A stretch of DNA of 64,000 bases. Origin: Acanthaster planci. Lineage: Eukaryota > Echinodermata > Asteroidea > Valvatida > Acanthasteridae. The DNA is taken from positions 692,828-756,827 of the forward strand of contig NW_019091476.1 in NCBI RefSeq assembly GCF_001949145.1. The letters are read 5' to 3'. Below the pieces are notes generated by a model. The model made no database searches. It was not told where the DNA came from and worked only from the letters and a program-made list of their open reading frames with translations. The translations under genes and the position numbers were made by a program. The first letter of the stretch is position 1, and every line of letters starts with the position of its first letter. This document shows positions 48,201-56,580 of the stretch, piece by piece.

Positions 48201-48947
48201 GTTTCTTCCTGCCTTTTGGGTTTTTATGTTGAGTATTTCCACATTTGTAAGTGAAAGTGTGATGTCATCTCTCAAGTAAAATTGGTTTGTGCACAAAAGC
48301 TGCTAGATTTGCAATATTTTTTCTGACCTGAATTTCTTTTTCTTCGGTGATTTATTGTTGTGTACGTTCGAAGTATTAAGCCCAGTGCAACCCTTTCTTA
48401 GATGTGTTTCAGAGAGTAAATTCTTTAAAATACAGTACACGTACACTACCAGTTCTTCCCTGAATGACATCAGGGTTCTCAGCTGTCAAAGAAAGCATGG
48501 GCAATTATAGGTCTATAAAATGTGCACTTTTCAAAACATCTAACCCCCCAAAAAGTCAAATAGGTTTCATCCCGAGAATGAAGCAGCAGAAAAAAAAGGG
48601 CGTCTACAAAAAAATTCATTGATGCTACCCATTATAAGTACATGTACATGTAAGGTACGCATCTATATGTACATGTACTTAGCAGGTACCGGTAGACGTA
48701 ATGAACTTTTTGTAGACACACTTTTTAGAGCAACTATACACTCTTTTTCAGCAGGTTTCATGCGACGGTGTTACATGCGCACTACACATGTATGCTGATG
48801 GAACATCAAAGTGTGGGCATCACATGTCCACCTACACCAACCTCCTCTTCAGAACTCACCCAGGACGGCATTCTCTCACACAACTCCAATCCTCTGGCGC
48901 CTCTTTGATGTATATGGGTGGGCAGGCAGCCAGCGCTCGGTGTTTTG
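36035..48947 (-). CDS. EGF-repeat single-pass receptor (partial, nine exons)
   Basis: Nine minus-strand exons (48860-48947, 47513-47721, 45945-46011, 45615-45748, 42100-42219, 41767-41886, 41521-41646, 39522-39677, 36035-36283) have GT/AG borders and phases that agree at every junction (2, 1, 2, then 1 throughout), giving about 423 codons. In order they encode a Cys-rich segment with CLPCSPC, two tenascin-like EGF repeats, three classical EGF repeats (CxNGGTC type), a membrane helix (GLVGAVVVLGAAAALTCIFC), and a Cys-containing region that follows the membrane segment. Such architecture fits an adhesion or Notch-ligand-like surface receptor. No DSL domain is visible. Both ends are open: 5' exons (perhaps 52115, 55754) and the 3' end (perhaps 33638) are unproven. 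Confidence 0.8.
36691..36760. repeat. TTAACCCTAA foldback, copy 2 (70 bp)
   Basis: Starts ttaaccctaa and ends ttagggttaa, exactly the length of copy 1 (31905-31974) but with a different interior. Confidence 0.65.
36890..36928. repeat. 20-bp tandem duplication
   Basis: The 20-mer gacttgtggcatccatgcat is repeated head to tail (second copy lacks the last base). Confidence 0.8.
37849..38445. mobile_element. TTAA-flanked MITE (piggyBac-type ends), copy 1
   Basis: TTAA at 37849-37852 and 38442-38445 flank a 589-bp element whose ends are inverted copies: ccacttgctgccgggtg and (reverse complement) ccacttcctgccgggcg. TTAA duplication and C-rich ends fit piggyBac-superfamily transposition. No transposase is encoded; a 120-codon minus frame inside it is fortuitous. 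It lies in the intron after the membrane exon of the EGF-receptor gene. Confidence 0.85.
38446..39521. other. Intron, no further feature
   Basis: Part of the intron between the 39522 and 36035 exons. A few TACATGTAC sites, nothing coding. Confidence 0.6.
39522..39677 (-). CDS. EGF-receptor gene, membrane-spanning exon
   Basis: The acceptor gtccaccacag and donor CTACTAA|GTGAGT bound 156 bp (phase 1-1). After SKGAPSW it encodes a hydrophobic helix (VYGLVGAVVVLGAAAALTCI) and a juxtamembrane basic segment (CSRKLHIRP). Confidence 0.85.
40063..40154. repeat. 92-bp direct repeat, first copy
   Basis: tatctggacaacgggatgag...tctacaaatagct. It is about 93% like the copy at 40223-40314, with 68 bp between them. 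Both are intronic. Confidence 0.85.
40223..40314. repeat. 92-bp direct repeat, second copy
   Basis: Second copy of 40063-40154. It ends 13 bp before the long inverted-repeat element at 40328. Confidence 0.85.
40328..41358. mobile_element. 1-kb foldback element with ~400-bp inverted arms
   Basis: The left arm at 40328-40743 (ttgcatttgaaag...ggagtgtgctgttg) is an imperfect inverse of the right arm at 40983-41358 and encloses a 239-bp spacer. The arms contain many short gcgaaaa-type repeats and a conserved 'accacaacttccccc' block. No ORF of note. The spacer holds a 16-bp perfect palindrome (gctcaccatggtgagc, 40872-40887). It is intronic, between the membrane exon and the last EGF exon. Target duplications are not clear. 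Confidence 0.8.
41521..41646 (-). CDS. EGF-receptor gene, EGF repeat exon (membrane-proximal)
   Basis: 126 bp, phase 1-1. It encodes C-EET-C-LNNGTC...VYQCECMEGFTGTKC, a complete six-Cys EGF repeat, slightly divergent from its neighbours. Donor AAAAG|GTGAGT. Confidence 0.85.
41767..41886 (-). CDS. EGF-receptor gene, classical EGF repeat exon
   Basis: 120 bp, phase 1-1. LSYCSNNPSCRNGGTC...SFSCQCTEDFTGTNC has six cysteines. It lacks the D-x-(D/N)-E start of calcium-binding EGF. Nearly a duplicate of the 42100 exon. Confidence 0.88.
42100..42219 (-). CDS. EGF-receptor gene, classical EGF repeat exon
   Basis: 120 bp, phase 1-1. LSYCRNNQPCRNGGTC...GYTCHCTEEFTGIDC. Same length, phase and splice-site context (ttctactcac at the donor) as the 41767 exon 333 bp away, so the pair arose by tandem duplication of one exon with its intron. 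Confidence 0.88.
42220..45102. other. Intron with dense TACATGTAC palindromes
   Basis: Between the 45615 and 42100 exons. No coding candidates beyond palindrome-derived frames. Confidence 0.6.
45103..45161. repeat. TTAACCCTAA foldback, copy 3 (59 bp)
   Basis: ttaaccctaacagtcc...ggggacttttagggttaa. Here the inner parts also pair (cagtcctcc with ggattggggac), so most of the 59 bp can fold back. Confidence 0.65.
45615..45748 (-). CDS. EGF-receptor gene, exon with second half of EGF A and EGF B
   Basis: 134 bp, phase 2-1. It encodes CDSGWDGELC, which finishes the repeat begun in the 45945 exon, then CIPDCMHGHC...CICSVGWGGSLC. These are tenascin/laminin-like (CxxGxC...CxCxxGWxGxxC) repeats. Confidence 0.85.
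45945..46011 (-). CDS. EGF-receptor gene, small exon with first half of EGF A
   Basis: 67 bp, phase 1-2. PTPVICKEGCSNGHCETHGEC; the split Ile codon AT|C joins it to the 45615 exon. Acceptor tttttacag, donor TGCAT|GTAAGT. Confidence 0.82.
46218..47174. mobile_element. Tc1/mariner-type non-autonomous element with nested MITE
   Basis: The left end at 46220 (cagtcatttgcaaaagttta...) and the right end at 47172 are inverted copies, 24 of 28 positions, flanked by TA. The TTAA MITE at 46265-46836 sits inside it; without it the element is about 380 bp. No transposase. It lies in the intron between the 47513 and 45945 exons. Confidence 0.82.
46261..46840. mobile_element. TTAA-flanked MITE (piggyBac-type ends), copy 2
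   Basis: It aligns along its length with 37849-38445. The right end keeps ...aaagtgg|TTAA (46837-46840). The left flank has mutated to tcaa (46261-46264), followed by ccatatgctgctggg. It is nested in the Tc1/mariner-type element, so it is the younger insertion of the two. Confidence 0.8.
47513..47721 (-). CDS. EGF-receptor gene, Cys-rich exon upstream of EGF repeats
   Basis: 209 bp, phase 2-1. Acceptor ttctccattatccag, donor ACTCCAG|GTATGG. It encodes TFCHSSSCLPCSPCPDPY and a second cluster (ACINNGICPNTCAP) before a Pro/Thr linker that leads into the first EGF repeat. The first part resembles short CxxC repeats of TNFR or ephrin-receptor type, but the family is not certain. Confidence 0.78.
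47722..48859. other. Intron, no feature recognised
   Basis: Between the 48860 and 47513 exons. AT-rich, a few palindromes. Confidence 0.55.
48860..48947 (-). CDS. EGF-receptor gene, candidate upstream exon
   Basis: 88 bp, phase 1-2. Acceptor cgatgatag, donor CCTGG|GTGAGT. It encodes ALAACPPIYIKEAPEDW then SCVRECRPG. The split Gly codon GG|C joins it to the 47513 exon, giving RECRPGTFCHSSSC with regularly spaced Cys. The upstream partner (phase 1) was not found. Confidence 0.65.
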
Positions 48948-51900
48948 CTATCATCGTTACCATCAGTATGCACATTTGCAAGTACATTTTGTACCAGGGT
49001 CCTTTTCGCACACACTTATAGATGGAGAGAAATTAAAAAAATGTATGATGGGTTAATTTGTATCAGATAATTCAGTTCACTGTAAAATTTTAGGACTGTT
49101 TTTTACAAATGGTACATGTGCAACTGCACCTGTAACAAAGAACAGAAATTGCAAGCGGGATTACGAGGTACATGTATCTTTATTTGGAGATAATGTACAT
49201 GTAATGTACAATGTACATGTACATACAGTGTACGCATATTCATGTTCCAGTTGTCTTTGTGTTCCTTCCTCCATGATGCCACATTTTTTTTCAAAAATCA
49301 ACAATCTGTAATTTGCATGAGTAATACTGTAGTTGTAATGTTTGTACACAAACATACAGGCATGACAGGTGTAGGCCTATTACATGTATGTACATGTATT
49401 GGTAAATTCCAATACTGCCCAGTGTTGATCTGTTTCCAGCCACCAGAAGAGGCCTTGTATATGTGCATGCTTTAAAAAGCACCCTACAAGAATTTCATGT
49501 ACACGTACCTGTAAATTGTTGGAATTTACAATGAACTTAAAAAGGAGGAATTTCCAGTGGGTATCAGTCACAAAACGAGGGTTTTACATACAGACATAAG
49601 GGACACTAGGTTGCAATTTCAACTCAGAAAGGATACATGTAGTTTGGTTCAAATGGGAGTGATATGGAAACTGTGCCTAACACACTACCCGTACATGTAC
49701 ATGTATATGTACTAGCACGTCTGTAATTCTTCAGTCCATGTACATTGTACATGTACACGTACATGAGAACAAAGGAAATACCCCATACATGTAAGAACAC
49801 AACTTTAAGGGTGTGTACCCCATTGTGATGTGGGATGTGATTTTGTGAACATTGTCAGGGATATAAACAGCATCCCTCGGGTTTTCAAAACGTCGCATCC
49901 CACATCACCTGATCACATTAATCAATTGCTAAGGGTACATGTACATGTACTTGTACAATGCATGCTGGAAAACTAATATCTGTGTCAGGCATACAAGTTA
50001 AACATTGTGTAACTTACAAACAACATTCTGTGGGATGTGCATGACATCGTACGGTACTGTACAAACACACTGAACCCGTAGTTGGGGCACTTGATACCCA
50101 TAGTGAAATTTCTGACAATACACACACTGTACATACATGAATGTACAGTACCTTAGCGTACATGTACAGAACAGTGTATGCGCGTAACGTCCAAAGTCTG
50201 ACATTTGAAGCTTTTCATGGTCAGACGGTTGGGATATGGTAGCAAGTAAACTAGATACAAGTAGGTTTGCGGCAGCACCATGCCTACAGTATATCTTTTT
50301 TTTGTGGGTTCTGAAAAGTTACATGTACATGTACATGTAACATCCTCTCCATACATGAACCTCATCACTGCCTCCTACACGCCATAAGCTGCCTCATGAG
50401 GCCCACATCATTTGACCCTCTGCAGTCTCCTGACGACAGACAGAGCATACTGTTTGAAATGTTGAGTACAGGTACATTGTACAACCGGTTCTTATCAGAA
50501 CCCCACATACTCAAAAAAAAGAGCATCCATGGTGCCAGCACACTGTACCAGTATCTAGTTTACATATTAAAGTTTATTCTGATTTTTCCCCCCAAATGAA
50601 GCAGGAAAAGAGCATCAGATTGTTCTACTTCCGCAGCATAAATATCATTAACATGACTTGCACAAAACTGGAAGCGAAAGGAAGTACAGTACATTGTAAT
50701 AAGGTTTCGATTTTCAGAACCGGTTTTGTGGGGGTTTGAATGTGGAGGTACATGTATGGACAATGCAAAATGAAGCATATTCGGATGGGAGTTTACATTT
50801 AATTTGAAAAACGTGTCAAGAAAACTTTTCAAAACTTAGAAAATGTGTAAATGTCCCTCCCTTACCACAGTGTCATCGAAAACTTTAGACGTCATCGAAA
50901 ACTGTAAACACAACAAGCCGTATACAATGTATATACATGTAGTTGACACAAAGTTCCAGTGATGAAATCATGGTACATATACATGTACATGTGTGTTCCT
51001 TTGATATGACCGAGCAGGGTGTGTTCTGAAAATCAGATTACATTTTACAGGCACAATAAATAATATTTACAATAAATATGGTACGAACGCCAGATTGCGA
51101 TCGTGAAACCTCTGGTTCCATTTAAATGTTTGACAAACTTTGTAAATGGATTTGGAACTTTTTTCATTTAAACATTTTAATGTGTTAACGTCCCACCCTT
51201 CAACATCATGTGCTTACTACAGTATTTGTGTAACTTCAGCAATAAAAATTCCATGTACATTTAAGTTCATCAAACGTAATTACGTGCTGTGCAGTAGTTT
51301 TTTTTGGTTCATCAAGGTGGTATAGTTGAAGGTCCATCACAATCAAATGCCAGGGTGTGCAATGCTATTAAAAGCCAAATGCGCAAATACTTTAAATTTT
51401 AAAAGCAGTACATGTACACTCTAAGAGTAAATACATGTACAGCATTACTTTCTTTTTGACAATAGGTAATTAATTGTGCGTGTAGTTTCAATTTTGAAAC
51501 TGTGATTTAAAAAAAAAAAAGCAGATGTAGTGAAAGAAGTTTGAATGTACATGTACATTGGCATACATGGGTACACATGTACACGTACAGGTAGTAATGC
51601 ACCAAATACAGTGTACATGTACATGTACATAAAACACTGGTGGATGTACATGTACCACTCCAAATACGGTAATTAATCTGGAGGACTGTCTCAATATGAC
51701 AGATTGTGTAAAACTTACACTGTACTTGTACACATACATTGTACCGGTACATACTGTACATGCGGTATGGTACATAAATGTACCTACATGTACACGTACA
51801 ATGTAGAGTATACATGATATGCTTGAAAAAGACATACACATGTACAAGTACATTGTACAATGAATATAAAATGTGCACTGTTTACAGTCAAAGTCCATGG

Positions 51901-52114
51901 CGACTGTGCAAATAACAATGCAATACATAATGTATGTATATGTACATGTACCGGTACGCTGCGTGAATGAACAGGACTATCAGATTACGGGTTTTTCTGA
52001 ACATTACAAATGAAGCAGTTTTTTTTACACTAACTGTATAGTCTGCATGCACATGAATGTACTGCACCATTCTTCAAATCAACAGACCATGACTCCATGT
52101 ACGGTACACCTTAC
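48948..52114. other. No supported exon
   Basis: Probably intronic for the EGF-receptor gene. Palindrome-rich. A minus segment at 50864-50899 with acceptor and donor (FSMTSKVFDDTV) has the wrong phase and an internal direct repeat, so it is not called. Confidence 0.45.
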
Positions 52115-52260
52115 CCATGATCTCTGCGCATAATTATGAATATCTGAATCCCTCTGCTGGAGGGATGCCCATCGTAGTACTCCCATTGTTGCAGCTGCAG
52201 TGCAGTGGATGACTTACATGTACATCTACAGTGTGTGTATCGTGAAGATGTACCGAGAAT
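52115..52260 (-). CDS. Candidate upstream exon, family unknown
   Basis: 146 bp, open in one frame between a good acceptor (gatttcttttcag) and donor (CATGG|GTAAGG), phase 0-2. It encodes LGTSSRYTHCRCTCKSS and then QQWEYYDGHPSSRG and IFIIMRRDHG. A long aromatic and Cys-containing frame with both splice sites suggests real coding, but the phase does not join directly to 48860, so a further exon would be needed. Confidence 0.35.
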
Positions 52261-54904
52261 CTGAAAAGAAATCAGTAAAGCACGATTTCAATATTATCAG
52301 GAAGGATCTGGTGCGATGAAATAACTTGTCATTTTACCCTACCCTAGGCCGAGTATAAAATCATATGAAAATCATAGGATTTACTGGTAGCCCTCCCACA
52401 CGTACATGTGCACATGTACATGTAGGTTTTAACAGCGATTTTCATTCCTGGTACATGTACCATGCAATTAGGGAGTTCAAACTTTAAAATCCATATTAGA
52501 CCACTTAAAACTGTTTTCGGATTTACATACTGCCTACTAATTTTCACGCCCGCCCTCAATTTTTTAAGTGTACGTACATGTAAATTTTTTCCCCCAAAAT
52601 GTACGGTGTATTTTCCAGGCATAGTTTTCAACATCAATAGGCACATGCAGTCACGTTGGCTTCACACACAAATTACAGCAAAATGACCTCAACAAAATGT
52701 TTTGTGCGCAGAAATGAAAGTGCCACAGCCCATGGCTACATGTACACCCATACATGTACATGTACTTCTACAAGTGTGGATATCATTTCTTTGTTCTCCT
52801 GGGGTTAACGTTACTGGGGGAAAAAGCTCCTCTTTCTCCCACTAACTACTCCAAGCTACGCAAAAAGTTTTAAGATTTGCTGGACAGTTCCTCTTCATTT
52901 TGCTACAGATGACTCTAAACCCGAAATGCCTCTGAAGACGTACATGTATTTCCGAGAGAATTGCTGTGTGGACGTGCGCTAGTCCACACGATGCCATCAC
53001 ACCTTACATAATGTGGACCTCTTTTGTGCAGATGTCCACACTACAGTACATGTACATACATGTATAACTGTATGCCACCCCTACATGTGAGAGCGTGATG
53101 CGTTCTCATGACTACCCTGTACATAAAGACAAACATTGTGGACTTTCAGGCTCCATGCCAGTACGTGTAAATGCCCCACACTGACTGCATGGAAAGAATT
53201 CTTTGCTGTCACAGCATTTTGTGGTACATGTACTGGATGGTTTGTACTTAAAAAGATGGATGGCAGGTCTACATGTACATGTACACATGAACATACATAC
53301 ATTGTGCCAGTAGTACATGTACGTACATGTACATGTAGAAACAGGTACCAGTGGGGCAGCTACTGGCAGACTGGTATACATACCGGTAACTTCTTAAATT
53401 ACTGCATGGACAAAATGGAACCCTCAAAACTGTTCTATTTGGCAATGAAATTGAAATGTACACTACATGTAGGACTGACATGTACCGGTAATTTTCAAAA
53501 TGGCAGTGGGCTTCACAACTGTTTTTCCCACTGATCATCTTTGGATACTTACCAATATCCTTCAAAATGACTGAAAGCTCCTTTCTATAAGAAATATGCA
53601 AGACAGAAGTTCTCTATTCTAATAAAGTCAATGGCTTGCAGGAAAGTCAATGATTCCAAAGGTTCCTGTATCAGTAAACATGGCTTGGATTGCTGCTGTA
53701 CTGGTCACTATTTCACAGGAAACAGAGAAAAATTGTGCAAGGGAATAATCTGATGGCCTGATGACAAGGCCTGTGTTCATGCACAAGCATTTGTTTCATT
53801 AACTGCAGGTGCTTATTACACTGTAAGGTGGCTACAAGTGTAGAATGAATGGTAGAGAATGCAGGCTCTTATTTCCTCATCAAATTGTAAACACAATGCT
53901 TATTTTGCAATCACTTTGAAACCACTTCCTTGTTTGAACAAAGCAATCCATAACACAAAATGATTCTTATACATGTAGTAAATGTAAAAGTACATGTACC
54001 GATACACGTACATTTTTTTTGTTCCCTTCACTTTACATGCATTTTCCATGTAATATAAAAAGACAGTAATGGTACCGGTACATATATAGTTGATGGATGG
54101 AGACCCCCAAGAAGCATTGTCAAGAGGAGGACCCACAGACACTGATGACAAGACTACAGAAACTACTACTACTAGTTACAGTGTACATGTACATGTAACT
54201 AAGAAAATAATGTGCAAAAATAAATACATGTAATACACATACAGTAATATATAGGCTGTAACCCTGTGGTATATAACTTAATGTTAGATAAATAATTATT
54301 AATAATTTATATTTGTTTTTATGCTTAAACATACTGGTAGAGGAACATGCATAGATGTGGTAAATGTATTAATGTACATGTACATGTAGGTAAAACATGC
54401 AGCTACAAATGTACATACATACATACATGTACATGTACATGCATGTACAATGTACATGTACACTGTACGTGAACATCGTTACAAACATTTTGCAAAAGAA
54501 AGTCAGTTTTGGATAAGCTTGTTAATGAGGGTAAAAGGTTAAATTCTCCATCAATATCATTTTGCAAATTGCACGATTTGTGTGTGTGTGTTTTAGAATA
54601 GTATCGAGAATGGAAATCTAAGAAATTTTCAAAATCTTGTGAGAATAGAATTAAATCATCTTCACTTAATCAAGCAACTGTGCAGTGTCGCCAGATCAAG
54701 CCTTGGTCCCTGACCTGGTGAATGCTGTACTAGTTTTAACGAATGGCAGAGTGGCGACATCAATATACATGTACACTAGACTAGAATTTCAAAAACAGAA
54801 ACAGTGGAGGAACGTAAACCAATGATTGGCCTGGGTCAGTTAAGCCCTACAAGAAGTACCGGCACATGTACATGTATGGGGCTCATAAGAAGCTTTTCAC
54901 AAAT
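52261..54904. other. No supported gene
   Basis: Palindrome-rich. A 32-bp minus segment at 53553-53584 (KELSVILKDIG) has an acceptor (ttcttatag) and donor (GTAAGT) but is too short to judge. Confidence 0.4.
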
Positions 54905-55173
54905 GTGGTTGTGGGCCATCACTGGCGATGTGAACATGGTGAAGGTGTGGTTGTGGGCCATACTGGCGATGTGAAGGTGTGGTTGTGGGCCATCACTGGC
55001 GATGTGAAGGTGCGGTTGTGGGCCATCACTGGCGATGTGAAGGTGGGGTTGTGGGCCATCACTGGCGATGTGAAGGTGTGGTTGTGGGCCATCACTTACG
55101 ATGTGCAGGTGTGGTTGTGGTCCATCACTTGCAATGTGAAGGTGGGGTTCTAGGCAATCACTGACGATGTGAA
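54905..55173. repeat. 33-bp minisatellite, about eight units
   Basis: The unit tggttgtgggccatcact + ggcgatgtgaagg is repeated head to tail with growing divergence at both ends. One early unit has lost a base and another carries an extra 12 bp. Because 33 is a multiple of three, frames stay open through it: on the minus strand an 11-residue motif (HIASDGPQPHL) repeats. Confidence 0.9.
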
Positions 55174-55753
55174 GCACAAACGCACTCACAACAATACCAA
55201 AATGAGTCAACTTTGTGTCACTTGATGATTCAAAGGTCAAGTTGTCTGTCCATTTGAGGCACAGACGGTCGAGTTGCCCCACCCGTCATGCCAGTCGAGT
55301 TGTTCCAACTTGAGCTGGCAAACGGTCGAGCTGGCAAACGGTTGAGATGTCTGAGCCTAGTGACCACTAGCCCCATGACTCGGCCTGGCTACAATGTACA
55401 TATAGGACTACTCGCCTTGCTACAACAAGGTAAGCATGGGGCTACCAGTATGCAGATCTGTAAACAGGGCCCTAAGTACATGTACATGCCAGAGCTGTAA
55501 GTTAGGCGTTGTACATAACTGTACACACATTCGCAAAATACGCAAGTTAGGCCTACAACATACATGTACATTTGTACATACGTGTACAAAATCTGACAAA
55601 ACACACAGAAACATGCTGTCAATTATCCACAAGACATATAGGCTTTGGACTTTGTAGAATAAATTATATTAAAAATGGCAACCAATTACATTAAAAAAAA
55701 GCTGAAAGAAACAACAAGGCATGTTTGCTCTCTTTCGTTTGAGCATTTCATAC
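55174..55753. other. No supported gene
   Basis: No coding similarity. Short 'gagctggcaaacgg' duplication near 55312-55342. Confidence 0.5.
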
Positions 55754-55795
55754 CTGGGACCCGACTGGCACTGGAATCGTGGCGTGCATAGACTG
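55754..55795 (-). CDS. Very tentative 5' exon
   Basis: A 42-bp minus segment between acceptor gcactag and donor CCCAG|GTATGA reads QSMHATIPVPVGSQ in phase 0, which could join the phase-0 start of the 52115 exon. Too short for more than a suggestion. Confidence 0.15.
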
Positions 55796-55862
55796 CTAGT
55801 GCATTCACTGCATTATGAATAGATGAAATGTCTCAGTTCCCCATACACACTCTATACAGCTT

Positions 55863-55907
55863 GCGACCACCATGGAGGAATGGGTTTTTATTCCTCCATG
55901 CGACCAC
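55863..55907. mobile_element. Tiny palindromic insertion, copy 2
   Basis: A 29-bp insertion at 55871-55899 (catggaggaat, gggtttt, attcctccat) is flanked by a perfect 8-bp direct repeat gcgaccac at 55863-55870 and 55900-55907. Confidence 0.75.
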
Positions 55908-56214
55908 AAACCAGTCGACTTGAGTACATTATTAATCATGTTATCGCTCGTGTTGTCAGTACGACCTAGGCTTACATGTACCTTGACCAACATGTAGGCG
56001 TAGGGAGTAGGGTCACGATAACCACTGAGCCTTCAAGTACATTGAATATAAAAAGAACGGAGTAATTGCAGAAAACCCAGCCACACGAAAACACCCCCTA
56101 AAAATCAATGGCTACATGTTCGTAGCCAAGTGGAGGTTGTTTGACTTCGGGTTATCCTTGCTGTGTCAAGGTACACATTGTGTACTGCATTGAAGTCATT
56201 CTTGAGAACAAAGC

Positions 56215-56284
56215 ACTGCAACACAAAGTGAATGGGGATGGTGGAAGAATTTTCCTAAGTCCAATGTGGGTCCCGGGGAGCGTG
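56215..56284. repeat. Dispersed repeat B, copy 1
   Basis: ctgcaacacaaagtgaatgg...aagtccaatgtgggtccc. About 70 bp, similar to two tandem copies at 59221-59391. The copies lie on opposite sides of the hAT-type element. Confidence 0.8.
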
Positions 56285-56580
56285 GAACATTATGTCACTT
56301 GACCCCTCATTGTCTCGACGGCTGTTCCATGTCAAGACATCTAAACTGCTGCCAAAGTTTTGGAAGAGCCCATTAATACATGCAGTACCTTATCGCACAG
56401 TCCGTGTATTAGATACATGTACATAAATACCAGAACAACGTGAATGAAATCATTCAATAAATGGCGCTAAGAAAACGGAGAGGCTAAGGATCATCTCTGT
56501 GTGCAAAAGAAATTGCGCCCACGATGATAAGTGGGTGCGCCGAAAATGCTCAGTACGCCGACACGAAATTGCATATATGG

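Larger units (their letters stand above)
36970..55600. repeat. Domain of dense TACATGTAC / TACCGGTA palindromes
   Basis: Runs such as gtacatgtacatgtac and single gtaccggtac sites occur every few hundred bases in introns and intergenic DNA, with peaks near 37200, 43100-44220, 49200, 51550-51800 and 54370-54470. They are absent from the recognised exons. They create many spurious Thr/Cys/Tyr/Met/His-rich ORFs. I did not count them. Confidence 0.7.

Noticed and set aside
49264-49274. ttcctccatg near 49.27 kb, possible fourth tiny insertion
   Set aside because: No inverted partner and no flanking 7-8 bp direct repeat found.
54905-55173. CRISPR-like array
   Set aside because: Eukaryotic context; units are contiguous 33-bp tandem repeats without unique spacers.
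54836-55282. 148-codon minus-strand ORF with an 11-residue repeat
   Set aside because: It is produced by the 33-bp minisatellite, whose period keeps frames open on both strands; no domain, splice signal or start context supports a gene.
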